From an uncultured Lachnospiraceae bacterium (GTDB lineage Bacteria; Bacillota; Clostridia; Lachnospirales; Lachnospiraceae): DNA of 64,000 bases. This document shows positions 1-9,173 of the stretch, piece by piece (within the stretch, counting starts at the first letter, position 1; the number at the start of each line of letters is the position of its first letter). The notes under the pieces were generated by a model that did no database searches, had not been told where the DNA came from, and was given only the letters and a program-made list of their open reading frames with translations. The stretch covers positions 1 to 64,000 of the forward strand of contig CANPYY010000012.1 of the NCBI GenBank assembly GCA_947588675.1, written 5' to 3'. Made by a program: the position numbers and the translations under genes.

Positions 1-79
1 ATTGTCAAATTTCTTTCCAATGTCTGATTAGGTGGTCATATTTACAACTTTTAATCATTCGTTTCGCAATCGACTATTT

Positions 80-120
80 AAAAATAAAACCACCTGAGCT
101 AACAAATGCTGCCCAGGCGG
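80..120 (-). terminator. Intrinsic terminator in the ZTP riboswitch
   Basis: Minus: CCGCCTGGGC-N11-GCTCAGGTGG (two G-U pairs) followed by TTTTATTTTT. The left arm is the conserved CCGCCUGGGC core. Confidence 0.75.
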
Positions 121-180
121 TCGGCTTTTAATAACATCTGTACTCCCTGTGGGTAATCCCACGTATCCGCCAGTCGTACA
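90..180 (-). promoter_or_regulatory. ZTP (pfl) riboswitch, terminator type
   Basis: Minus strand reads TGTACGACTGGCGGATACGTGGGATTACCCACAGGGAGTACAG...AAAGCCGACCGCCTGGGCA, matching pfl/ZTP hallmarks (CUGGCGGA, GUGGG..CCCAC, GGGAG, CCGACCGCCUGGGCA). The regulated gene lies left of the window. Confidence 0.82.
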
Positions 181-252
181 AATCTATAATCAGAATACAT
201 TATCTGACAGATAATTTCAACGTATAAATAGAAAATTAATAATTTAATTACT

Positions 253-729
253 TTACATTCTTATTATCTGCCAATCCCTTATAAGTCTTTCAACGCTCCA
301 TGCTGCATTTGCCGGACTTGTGGACGGAAGGCAGAGCGCTTCTCTTTTAGTTTGCGGAAATATATATTTTTTATACAATTCTTCCGCTTTTCTGCCATTA
401 ACATATATTTTCTTTATATCTGCCGCAGCTAATATCAGGCTTATGTCATTTGCAGTAACATTTCTAATACTGCTGTCAGACGAGCCTGTAATATCGCAGT
501 ATTTTATAACATCCCATACTGCGATATGATGCTTTAAAAGAAACTTTCTTTTTTCATCCGTCGTCTGCGGCACATCATCTTCATATACGGCAGCAGTCAC
601 TGTCCAGAACCTGTTTCTGGGATGTCCGTAAAAAAACTTATTTTCTCTTGACTTAACCGATGGAAATGAACCAAGTATAAGTATTTCCGAATATTCATCA
701 TATACAGGTTCTATATTATGCTCTGTCAC
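253..729 (-). CDS. DNA-deoxyinosine (hypoxanthine) glycosylase, UDG superfamily
   Basis: Protein has LILGSFPSVKSRE..FFYGHPRNRFW, AVWDVIKYCDITGSSDSSI, LPSTSPANA. GTG start overlaps the upstream stop (GTGA). Confidence 0.8.
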   Translation of the reverse strand: MTEHNIEPVYDEYSEILILGSFPSVKSRENKFFYGHPRNRFWTVTAAVYEDDVPQTTDEKRKFLLKHHIAVWDVIKYCDITGSSDSSIRNVTANDISLILAAADIKKIYVNGRKAEELYKKYIFPQTKREALCLPSTSPANAAWSVERLIRDWQIIRM

Positions 730-2264
730 AGATTATTAACCTCCCCGGCAAACAGTATCATTTCCGACACAGTGTCACGTATCATAAGAATGAACGGCCG
801 GTTTACAATAAAATCAATCTCTGAAGGTTTATCCTGCAGGTTGGCTGAAGCATTTTTTACACCGACATAAGTTGCCGCAGCAGCTTTACTTCCCGTTTCG
901 TCAACTTCAAGAGCCGTTTTATGTATAATCTCACCGACAAACAGTCTTTCTCCATATTTACCTGTTCCTATTTTTGAGAAGTCCGCACTGTTTTCATAAA
1001 ATGATGTTTTTATTCCAAGATTTATAAGCAGCTCCTTTAATGTATCGCTCGAACTATAATCAAGCTTAAATTTCGGAACTTTTAACGTTCTTATTTTTAC
1101 CGGGGAATTAATATCTGAAAGGGCGGCTGTGATTCCATCACGTTCCCCGGTGGTAAGAGAATCCCATATATCCCCCGTTCTACTGTCCGCATCTGCGGAC
1201 ATAATGATATCCATGGCATATTTCCCTGAAGAATAAGGCATCTCAATAGCAGTAACTTTATCATTCTTAAAATATCTGCAATAAGAATCCTTTTGGGTCA
1301 TCATTTGAACGTTTTTTTCAGATACGGAACCATAAAACGGTTCAGAAACAGTATTACCCGTATAAAATGTATTTGCCCACCTTCCTTCAAAATATATTGC
1401 ATTTATAAGAGCAAGCGACATATTTGCAGGAAACGCTGTAACAATACTGTCAATCATTTTATTTGTATTGTTGTATACCCATTTATTTACCTCTTTTACC
1501 GTAGAATCATCAAACAATACATTTCTGTATACTTCCGCATTATAATAATTATTAACAGGAACTATAAAACCATTATCAGCGCCGGGCGCAAGTTTAAGAT
1601 TCTTTCCAAGCCATAACGAATCCGCTATACTAAGCGTCACCATTTCATCAATACTTCCGTTTATATAACCGCTTATTGCATTATTCCAGCCGTTAATATC
1701 AGTTATTCCAAGCGTTTTCACAAGTTCATTGTACGTATCGCCTAAAGCCCCGTTAGCAAGCATTGACAGCGCAATATATATACTCGCAGGCGATATAAAA
1801 GTATTCTTATCATTTGACTTTAACCCGTCAAAAACTTTATATCCAAATGAATTTACTGCCTTTGAATACGGATTTAATGCTGTTGCCGCTGCTATAACTT
1901 CATCAGGCGATTTTGTCGGCTTATTAACAGCAGGCTTTTTTTCTTTTACCGTAACTTTAATTACAGCCTTCTTTTTCCTATATAAGACTTTAATCTTAGC
2001 CTTGCCTTCTTTTATACCTTTTATTACTATATATTTCTTTTTACGTACTGCTTTTGCAATCTTTTTATCAGATGTTTTTAACTTTACTTTGCCTGCCGAT
2101 GTATACTTGACTTTGACCTTTTTACCCGCATATACCGTTACCTTTTTCTTTGCCACCTTAAAGGCGGCACTTCTTTTGGCTACCACAGCATATGAACCGG
2201 CACCTGTATATGTAAGTATAATTGCCATAAACAGCGCTGTAATCTTTAAAATTTTACCTTTTAT
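726..2264 (-). CDS. Secreted serpin with N-terminal Lys-rich Ig-like domain
   Basis: Serpin motifs (NTFISPASIYIALSMLANGA, LINAIYFEGRW, FIVNRPFILMI). ORF track starts at 2228, but SD and signal-peptide coding continue in frame to about 2264. Confidence 0.85.
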   Translation of the reverse strand: MKGKILKITALFMAIILTYTGAGSYAVVAKRSAAFKVAKKKVTVYAGKKVKVKYTSAGKVKLKTSDKKIAKAVRKKKYIVIKGIKEGKAKIKVLYRKKKAVIKVTVKEKKPAVNKPTKSPDEVIAAATALNPYSKAVNSFGYKVFDGLKSNDKNTFISPASIYIALSMLANGALGDTYNELVKTLGITDINGWNNAISGYINGSIDEMVTLSIADSLWLGKNLKLAPGADNGFIVPVNNYYNAEVYRNVLFDDSTVKEVNKWVYNNTNKMIDSIVTAFPANMSLALINAIYFEGRWANTFYTGNTVSEPFYGSVSEKNVQMMTQKDSYCRYFKNDKVTAIEMPYSSGKYAMDIIMSADADSRTGDIWDSLTTGERDGITAALSDINSPVKIRTLKVPKFKLDYSSSDTLKELLINLGIKTSFYENSADFSKIGTGKYGERLFVGEIIHKTALEVDETGSKAAAATYVGVKNASANLQDKPSEIDFIVNRPFILMIRDTVSEMILFAGEVNNL

Positions 2265-2353
2265 ATTAATCCCCTCCTATATATTTTTTCATATGATTAT
2301 TTTATCATAAATCTATTTTAAAACAAATATTTTTATACAAATTAATTATATAA

Positions 2354-2400
2354 AAACCCCTGATACGGTACGCTGTAAAAACATGCCGTATCAGGGGTTT
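2354..2400 (-). terminator. Terminator of hsp20
   Basis: 15-bp perfect stem AAACCCCTGATACGG / CCGTATCAGGGGTTT followed by T-rich sequence on minus. Confidence 0.85.
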
Positions 2401-2429
2401 AAGGTGTGAATCCGGTATCTTATTAATTA

Positions 2430-2864
2430 TTATCCTTCAATAGCAATATATTTAGCTTCTTCTACTTCCGGTTTACTTTCCTTCTTAGGAATAGAAAGTT
2501 TCAAAGTACCGTCTTCAAATCTGGCTTTTATATCTTCCTGGGTTACATCATCGCCAACATAAAAACTTCTGCTGCATGTTCCCGAATATCTTTCTCTCCT
2601 GATATATCTGCCGTCTTTGTCTTTCTTTTTCTCGTCAGTATTGGTAGCCGCCGTTATAAGAAGATAGCCGTCTTTAAGTTCAGCCTTTACATTTTCTTTT
2701 TTAAATCCCGGCAGGTTCATTGTAACTTCATATCCATTCTCATGCTCCGAAATATCCGTCTGCATAAGACCTGATGTGTTATTCATTCTCCTGTAGCTGT
2801 CCTTTACAGGAAATCCAAAAAAGTCATCAAAAAAGTTTTCTCCAAAAATACTAGGCATTAACAT
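2430..2864 (-). CDS. Hsp20/alpha-crystallin small heat shock protein
   Basis: GYEVTMNLPGFKKENVKAELKDGYLLITAAT and FEDGTLKLSIPKKE. Confidence 0.92.
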   Translation of the reverse strand: MLMPSIFGENFFDDFFGFPVKDSYRRMNNTSGLMQTDISEHENGYEVTMNLPGFKKENVKAELKDGYLLITAATNTDEKKKDKDGRYIRRERYSGTCSRSFYVGDDVTQEDIKARFEDGTLKLSIPKKESKPEVEEAKYIAIEG

Positions 2865-2954
2865 AAGTCATCTCTCCTTTCAAAACATTTCACATTAACT
2901 TTGCCAATTACCTCGCAAGCTCTCGCTTGTTCTATAATTGTTATAACACTATTA

Positions 2955-2981
2955 TTAGCACTCGTCAAGAGCGAGTGCTAA
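2955..2981 (-). promoter_or_regulatory. CIRCE element (HrcA operator)
   Basis: Exact TTAGCACTC-N9-GAGTGCTAA upstream of hsp20. Confidence 0.95.
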
Positions 2982-3081
2982 TAATTTTTGTGAAAATTTT
3001 GTGAACTTTCTCTTTTATACTTTACTGAGATAAATTTGAAAGTTCACACTATATTTTGTACAATTATTTTATTTTTATTCA

Positions 3082-4263
3082 TTACATATCATTATGCTCC
3101 TGCAGCCATCTGACTGCACTGTGCGCCAGACAGGCTGCGCCAACGCAAAGAACATCTTCATTAAACTGCACTTTCGGATTGTGGGCAGGATAATCGCCGC
3201 GTTCATCCCCATAACCGGCAGACAGATACATAAAAGCGCTTGGAATACGCTCTGCAATAATAGAAAAATCTTCTGAAGCGCTGGCTGCCACACCTGAATA
3301 ACCTGCCATATTCGGAATTGGAAGCTCATTCATATAGCCCGCAATCTCCTTAGTAAGCGTGCTGTCGCATACTAATGTCGGCACACTGCATATAAACTCC
3401 GTTTTTGCAAAACCACCATACACGGCTGCTACAGATTCCGGTACTTCCTCCAGCCGGCGAACCAGTTTTTTACGCGCCTCTTTATTGTTAGTACGCATAG
3501 TACCTTTAAGCACTGCCGTATCAGGAATGATATTTGCCGCAGCGCCTGCAGTAAACTGCCCCACTGTAAGAAGGCACGCATCGCTTGGATTGCTCTCACG
3601 GGCAATAAGCTCCTGTAATGCCAGATAAATATGCACCCCGATATTAATAGGGTCAACTGATAAATGCGGGTAAGCTCCATGGCTTCCCCTTCCCTTTATA
3701 TTAATTTCAAAAGTATCTACAGAAAACATCATAGTACCGGAATCGTTATAAAGATAGGTTCCGACAGGAAGCTTTCCGGGACTGACATGATATGCAAGAG
3801 CAACATCCGGTTTTGGCGATTCCAGTATACCATTATCTATCATATTACGGCTGCCCTCAAAGGTTTCTTCGGCAGGCTGAAACATAAATTTTACAGTTCC
3901 CTGCAAATTTGCTTCATCTTCTTTTAGCATTTTCGCCGCCGTAAGAAGCATTGCGGCATGAAAATCATGTCCGCAGGTATGCGCCTGTTCTTTCGTCGGG
4001 CAGGCAAAAGGCAGTCCGCTTTCTTCGGGCATAGGAAGCGCGTCCATATCTGCGCGAAGAAGAATTACCCTGCTTCCATGTCCTACCGTAGTTGTAACCC
4101 CTTCTCCACACTCACGTGGTTCTAATCCATATTCGTTAAGCTTTTTCATTACATATTCTTTAGCTTTTGGCATATGAAGTCCGACTTCCGCATTTTCATG
4201 AAAATAACGGCGGTTTTCAATTAACTCATTACGCAGACTCTGCGCACGTTCAAAATAATCCAT
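3082..4263 (-). CDS. M20-family amidohydrolase (N-acyl amino acid/hippurate hydrolase type)
   Basis: RRYFHENAEVGLHMPKAKEYV, LRADMDALPMPEESGLPFAC, HTCGHDFHAAMLL, FQPAEE. Start set at MDYFERAQ (4263). Confidence 0.88.
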   Translation of the reverse strand: MDYFERAQSLRNELIENRRYFHENAEVGLHMPKAKEYVMKKLNEYGLEPRECGEGVTTTVGHGSRVILLRADMDALPMPEESGLPFACPTKEQAHTCGHDFHAAMLLTAAKMLKEDEANLQGTVKFMFQPAEETFEGSRNMIDNGILESPKPDVALAYHVSPGKLPVGTYLYNDSGTMMFSVDTFEINIKGRGSHGAYPHLSVDPINIGVHIYLALQELIARESNPSDACLLTVGQFTAGAAANIIPDTAVLKGTMRTNNKEARKKLVRRLEEVPESVAAVYGGFAKTEFICSVPTLVCDSTLTKEIAGYMNELPIPNMAGYSGVAASASEDFSIIAERIPSAFMYLSAGYGDERGDYPAHNPKVQFNEDVLCVGAACLAHSAVRWLQEHNDM

Positions 4264-4279
4264 TTTCCCATCACCTTTT

Positions 4280-4831
4280 CTATACATCTTCCTGTGTATT
4301 TCCTCTGCTGAAAAACAGCACAAATACATCCAGCACAGCCTCTACAATAAGCGAAATACCGACAAACATCCACATAACCAGTGTTGATACAAACGGATTT
4401 GAGAGAATCACACATGCGCAAACAATGGAAACAAGAGCGCTGATTGCCGGCAGAAACCACCTTCCGGTTTTCAGCCGCAGCGCATCTATCGCCCATTGAA
4501 CCTTACATAATCCCGCAAACATAATGACTATACCGTAAAGTATTGTCAGTATCGGAAAAGTAACAATAAACCATTTAGGACAAATTATACAAAAAACACC
4601 TGCAATCATCATCGCAAGACCTTTTACAAGCGTCCCCCTGAGAGCCGCTTCTACGGCGTCTGTACGGAAATATCCAACAGTACATATCAGACCTGCCACC
4701 GACAAAGCTATGCCAAAAGCGATAATAATAGCCGAGGTAAAAGCGATTGGGTCTACTAAAAGCAAAATTCCAATCAAAGCCTCAAATAAACAGAGTAAAA
4801 TAACATTTGCATTGCGTTTTAAAAATTTCAT
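4280..4831 (-). CDS. HdeD-like (DUF308) membrane protein
   Basis: About 183 aa with several paired hydrophobic helices of DUF308 style. Confidence 0.65.
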   Translation of the reverse strand: MKFLKRNANVILLCLFEALIGILLLVDPIAFTSAIIIAFGIALSVAGLICTVGYFRTDAVEAALRGTLVKGLAMMIAGVFCIICPKWFIVTFPILTILYGIVIMFAGLCKVQWAIDALRLKTGRWFLPAISALVSIVCACVILSNPFVSTLVMWMFVGISLIVEAVLDVFVLFFSRGNTQEDV

Positions 4832-4849
4832 TGGTAATCCCTCCTAAAA

Positions 4850-6370
4850 TTAAATTTTTTTCTTTAACCTGACTGCCATGTATGGCCGTTTCGGCAAATC
4901 AATTTTGAATTTTCCTTTAAAAATACCGACTTTTTTTATTGTCATATTCCAGGTATCAATAACCTCTGCTTCATACTCGGTTTCATCATCTATATGAAAA
5001 ATTTTATACGACGGCTGCATGAAACTGTAATAATATATAAAATAAGTGTTATTATTCCTTTCCGTATCATCCTGTGGCACTGCAGTCACACCCATATAAT
5101 CCATTTTAGCATCAGAGGTAAGACCAAGCCCTGGAGTTTCACACATAATCCTATGAAGAAATTTCACGCGTTTCCAGCTTTCTCCACGAAGTTTTCCTCC
5201 ATGCGACCACCACAAAACCTTTTCTTTATTCTCATAAGTTTCCCCGTGTCCCGGATATCCGCCTCGCATCGCACATTCCCAAAAACGTCTAACCATTTCT
5301 TCGGCTGTAATATTTCCCCAGAAATGAGGGATATCACCCTCGTATGCCATTTCATCTATAACTACGGGTTTCTGATACTTTTTACGCCACTCATTCGTAC
5401 ATTCTGCAGTTTTATATATATCCTGTCTTTGTATGGAGCAATGCGTAATCCACGGGCGCGTATAATCATAAAACGGAATACAGTTATGTATTGAACGCAG
5501 ATGCCCGTAGGGGTCTTTCTCACATATTATCTGCGCATATCTTTCCCAGTCATCTATCGTCTTATCAAGAATATCGTACTCATTCGCAAGCGACCACCAT
5601 ACATTATGATAAGCTGCAAACCTTGCTACAATATAATTTATATACAAATCATCCTCATATGCACTCATTTTTGAAAATCCCCACCTGTCATATGGGTGCA
5701 TTATGATAATGTCGGCTTCTATTCCAATATCGCCAAGCTCTTTAATACACTTTTCAATATGCCTGAAATGCACAGGATTAAATCTTGTAAAATCCCACTC
5801 ATTATTTTCCTTTGGATTATTCGTATATTCCCAAAAATTATCATCTGTCAGTACAGAATTATCCATTGGCGTACCTTCATACGGATATGATCTGGGCTCG
5901 TTAAAATTATAATCATAATGTTTAGGGAAAATACAGAAACGTATTTTATTAAATCCTGATTCAGAAAGACTTTCCAATGTTTCTTTAATCCTGTCATCGC
6001 TCTGCAGTTCCCATACATAACACGTTGTACCTACAGAATAATACGGCGTATTATCCTCATATTTAAAATGATATGTATCAGAAACCCTAACAGGACCATG
6101 ATTGCCATCTTTTGCAGGAAATACTTCAAATTCTCCACTGACAATACCGGCATCCGAATAGTTTCCTGTTATCTCATAATTGTAAATCCCTTCATATGAC
6201 GGCATAAACCTTACTTTATATATACCGTCGCCATCGTAAAAGCCATCAACCTTTATTTCCTCATCCGCACATTTAAACACGCCACGGATAGTATAGTCCG
6301 TAAACGGATTACCTGCTGTATTACCACTAAGCGCAATTTCAAAAATATCCCATTTGAATACTTTATCCAT
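4850..6370 (-). CDS. DUF5060/DUF4038/DUF5605-type putative glycoside hydrolase
   Basis: N-terminal beta domain (KWDIFEIALSGNTAGNPFTDYTIRGVF), TIM-barrel-like DUF4038 region (VGTTCYVWELQSDDRIKETLESLSESGFNKIRFCIFP) and C-terminal beta domain. Confidence 0.75.
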   Translation of the reverse strand: MDKVFKWDIFEIALSGNTAGNPFTDYTIRGVFKCADEEIKVDGFYDGDGIYKVRFMPSYEGIYNYEITGNYSDAGIVSGEFEVFPAKDGNHGPVRVSDTYHFKYEDNTPYYSVGTTCYVWELQSDDRIKETLESLSESGFNKIRFCIFPKHYDYNFNEPRSYPYEGTPMDNSVLTDDNFWEYTNNPKENNEWDFTRFNPVHFRHIEKCIKELGDIGIEADIIIMHPYDRWGFSKMSAYEDDLYINYIVARFAAYHNVWWSLANEYDILDKTIDDWERYAQIICEKDPYGHLRSIHNCIPFYDYTRPWITHCSIQRQDIYKTAECTNEWRKKYQKPVVIDEMAYEGDIPHFWGNITAEEMVRRFWECAMRGGYPGHGETYENKEKVLWWSHGGKLRGESWKRVKFLHRIMCETPGLGLTSDAKMDYMGVTAVPQDDTERNNNTYFIYYYSFMQPSYKIFHIDDETEYEAEVIDTWNMTIKKVGIFKGKFKIDLPKRPYMAVRLKKKI

Positions 6371-6475
6371 AATTTTCTACCTTTTATTTTATATATACTA
6401 TTTATTAAGATACTTTAGCAGGAAATGCTATATCAGTCAAGTTTGAAAGTCAAACGCAAAGTTTTTGAATTACAC

Positions 6476-6505
6476 TTGACAAATATCCCAAATGTCATAT
6501 ATTAT
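6476..6505 (+). promoter_or_regulatory. Sigma-A-type promoter for the glutamine amidotransferase gene
   Basis: TTGACA-18-TATTAT upstream of the ATG at 6584. Confidence 0.55.
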
Positions 6506-6583
6506 TATATATGGACAAAGATGTTTCAGACGAGATATTTTGTCTTTTTTTATTGCATAAATAAATAGAAAAGAGGAATATAT

Positions 6584-7288
6584 ATGAAACCATTAATCGG
6601 ATTATTACCGCTAATAGATTATCAGAAAAAAAGCTACTGGATGCTTCCAGGATATATGCAGGGAATAGAAGCCGCAGGTGGTATTCCGGTAATGCTTCCC
6701 CTTACAGACTGTAACGAAGATATCAATATGCTTACAAGCATGTGTGATGGATTTTTATTCACCGGAGGGCAGGATGTTTCTCCTGAAATATATAATGAGA
6801 AAAAACTTGAAAGATGCGGTGAATGTTCGCATACCCGTGATAAAATGGAACTTATACTCCTTAATGAACTTCTCGCTATTAACAAACCAGTTTTCGGAAT
6901 ATGCCGCGGCATACAGTTTATCAATGCGGCTCTCGGCGGTACGCTTTATCAGGATATTCCTTCACAGACTGATTCGAATATTAACCATCATCAAAAGCCC
7001 CCTTACGACATTCCTGTACATAAGGTGATTTTGGAAAAAGAATCTCCTATACATAATTTATTGAAAAAAGATATTTTATCCGTCAACAGCTATCACCATC
7101 AGGCAATTAAAAATCTTGCCCCACCTTTAAAGATAATGGCAACAGCTACAGACGGTATCATCGAAGGCGTGTATCTGCCTGACAAAAAATTTTTCCAGGC
7201 TATACAGTGGCATCCTGAATTATCATATAAAACTGATGAGGATTCTGCAAAAATATTCATAGAATTTGTAAAAGCCTGTATTACCTGA
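6584..7288 (+). CDS. Class I glutamine amidotransferase-like, PuuD/gamma-Glu-GABA hydrolase family
   Basis: FLFTGGQDVSPEIYNE, FGICRGIQFINAALGGTLYQDIP, QAIQWHPELS. Confidence 0.88.
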   Translation: MKPLIGLLPLIDYQKKSYWMLPGYMQGIEAAGGIPVMLPLTDCNEDINMLTSMCDGFLFTGGQDVSPEIYNEKKLERCGECSHTRDKMELILLNELLAINKPVFGICRGIQFINAALGGTLYQDIPSQTDSNINHHQKPPYDIPVHKVILEKESPIHNLLKKDILSVNSYHHQAIKNLAPPLKIMATATDGIIEGVYLPDKKFFQAIQWHPELSYKTDEDSAKIFIEFVKACIT

Positions 7289-7290
7289 AA

Positions 7291-7325
7291 CAGCCGCTCA
7301 GTTTGTCAGACCGGGGCGGCTATTT
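7291..7325 (+). terminator. Putative terminator after the amidotransferase
   Basis: AGCCGC...GCGGCT hairpin just after the stop codon. Confidence 0.4.
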
Positions 7326-7449
7326 CTGTGTTTTTGTTTTTCCATGATGAGAGCCTATCGTATATCCTGTTCCGAAGCATGTACCGCAAAGAGCCGGTAC
7401 TTTTGGTTTTTAATATTTTCAGTTACCGGCCTTTATATTCGCTTACATG

Positions 7450-9153
7450 CTATTTTTTAGTCTTTACTTTTTTAATATTACTCCAAGCACCGGACACCTT
7501 ATACTGAATTTTTCCAAACTTAAAGGCTCTGACTCTGATATAATATTTTTTCTTTGATTTCAGAACTAGTCTTTTCTTATTCTCAAGTTTACTGTATTCA
7601 TATTCCTTTGTTTTTTTCTTGAAATTCTTATTCCTTGAATATTGAATCTCATAACCATCGGCATCCTGAACTTTACTCCATTTTATTTTTACTACACCAT
7701 ATTTCTTTGCTTTGCATGATTTTAAATATACTGCTGCCGGCACCGAAACTTCCTGTTTAGTAAAATTATTATCCGGCAATGATTTGCTTGCCGGTATTCC
7801 TGTTGACTTTGCCGTTGGCTTTGCTGATGGTTTTGCTGATGGTTTTGCTGATGGTTTTGCTGATGGTTTTGCTGATGGTTTTACCGTCGATTTTACTACC
7901 GGCTTATATGTCGGAACCGGCGCCGGCGTACTTTTAACCTTGTTTGCATCTATAACTTTATAACACCGCCAGTTACCTCTGCCATCATAAGCATATATAT
8001 GTGTAGTATACAATCCCTTATAATTATCAAACGTTGAATAATTGATTCTGCAAGTCCATGTATTACCTGTGCCTGACCCATCAAGCCATGGACAGCCTTC
8101 ACTTGATTTATTTGAAGGCCACGTTGGAAACTGTACACGGCTGATATCCACATTATCAGTAACTTCACATGATATAGTATATCCGGTATTATCTATGTCA
8201 TATACCTGAATGTTTGACACGGTCGGCGGTTCATTATCATTTGCCCAGTTGACATTATAGCATGTAGAATTTCCCGCCTTGTCATAAGCATAAATATGTG
8301 TATGATATAATCCCTTATAATTATCAAATGTCGCATAGCTTATACGGCATGCCCAGGTGTTGGCTGCATTTCCTCCCACAGGCCATGGACACCCTTCGCT
8401 CGATTTATATGCAGGCCACGTCGGAAACTGTACTCTGTCAACGCCTACGTTATCAGTCACTTCACAATATACCGAATATCCGCTATCATCTATTTCGGTA
8501 ACTCTTACATTTGATATAACAGGCGGTGTAGTGTCTGTAACTGAAGAACCATATGTCGCAGCCCATGGAGCTGAGTATATTGTATATGACGACATACTGT
8601 TGGTGTTAATGGTCTTTCCCCAGTTAATCCTACAATTTCCGTTATAATTACATTCACCTAATGTCAGAACAGTTCCACTACGCCCTATTATCATTGCCCA
8701 ATGGGTGCCAATTGCATCTCCGCCGGTATATTTGATTACATCCCCTGCTTTTGCATTACCTACTGTAGTCTGTCCCCATGACGTATGAGTAGAGCCATAC
8801 AAATCATATGCCAGTTTTTTTGCAAAACCACAACATTGTATTGCACTTTGAAAACTATTACAATCATGTCCTCCTATACCCGCATTTGCAGTATGAGTAT
8901 CGCACGGTGTCCACGTATAACCGTCAGGATTATTACATGGGCCAACATGATCATAGCCTGAATATCCATGACCACTCTGAACCACATGATTCCAGTAAGC
9001 ACCATGCGGAAATTTTTTCTGCAGGTCAGTGATTGTTGCAGCTTTTGAGGTTACTGAATATACCGCTAACGTATATACAAAACCAAGAACTGTTAAACAT
9101 AATAGTTTTGCAGCAAATTTTCTTATTAAATATAAATATACATCTCTTTTCAT
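7450..9153 (-). CDS. Secreted cysteine-peptidase-like (NlpC/P60 or CHAP-like) protein with two GBS Bsp-like repeats, (SAKP)n linker and C-terminal FN3-like domain
   Basis: Signal-like N-terminus; QCCGFAKKLAYDLYG and THWAMIIG suggest a Cys/His fold; two tandem ISNVRV..DDSGY/ SNIQVYDIDNTGY repeats; C-terminal VKIKWSKVQDADGYEIQYS. Confidence 0.7.
   Translation of the reverse strand: MKRDVYLYLIRKFAAKLLCLTVLGFVYTLAVYSVTSKAATITDLQKKFPHGAYWNHVVQSGHGYSGYDHVGPCNNPDGYTWTPCDTHTANAGIGGHDCNSFQSAIQCCGFAKKLAYDLYGSTHTSWGQTTVGNAKAGDVIKYTGGDAIGTHWAMIIGRSGTVLTLGECNYNGNCRINWGKTINTNSMSSYTIYSAPWAATYGSSVTDTTPPVISNVRVTEIDDSGYSVYCEVTDNVGVDRVQFPTWPAYKSSEGCPWPVGGNAANTWACRISYATFDNYKGLYHTHIYAYDKAGNSTCYNVNWANDNEPPTVSNIQVYDIDNTGYTISCEVTDNVDISRVQFPTWPSNKSSEGCPWLDGSGTGNTWTCRINYSTFDNYKGLYTTHIYAYDGRGNWRCYKVIDANKVKSTPAPVPTYKPVVKSTVKPSAKPSAKPSAKPSAKPSAKPTAKSTGIPASKSLPDNNFTKQEVSVPAAVYLKSCKAKKYGVVKIKWSKVQDADGYEIQYSRNKNFKKKTKEYEYSKLENKKRLVLKSKKKYYIRVRAFKFGKIQYKVSGAWSNIKKVKTKK
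7823..7882 (-). repeat. Five perfect 12-bp tandem repeats encoding (SAKP)n
   Basis: GCTGATGGTTTT x5 without interruption on the + strand. Confidence 0.95.
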
Positions 9154-9173
9154 ATCAATCCCAATCCTTTCAA

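Noticed and set aside
1729-2310. 193-aa + strand ORF opposite the serpin
   Set aside because: Antisense to a clear serpin gene; Lys-rich codons read backwards give hydrophobic Phe/Leu-rich ORFs. No independent RBS or family.
6436-6480. GTCAAGT...ACTTGAC inverted repeat similar to the 60.2 kb palindrome
   Set aside because: Best explained as two divergent -35 elements (TTGACT/TTGACA) of back-to-back promoters.
7381-7400. GTACCG...CGGTAC inverted repeat followed by T-rich sequence
   Set aside because: Short, far from the amidotransferase stop, and another hairpin is closer. Not confident as a terminator.
7823-7882. Possible CRISPR-like or structural DNA repeat
   Set aside because: Contiguous in-frame 12-bp units encoding SAKP in a secreted protein; no spacers.
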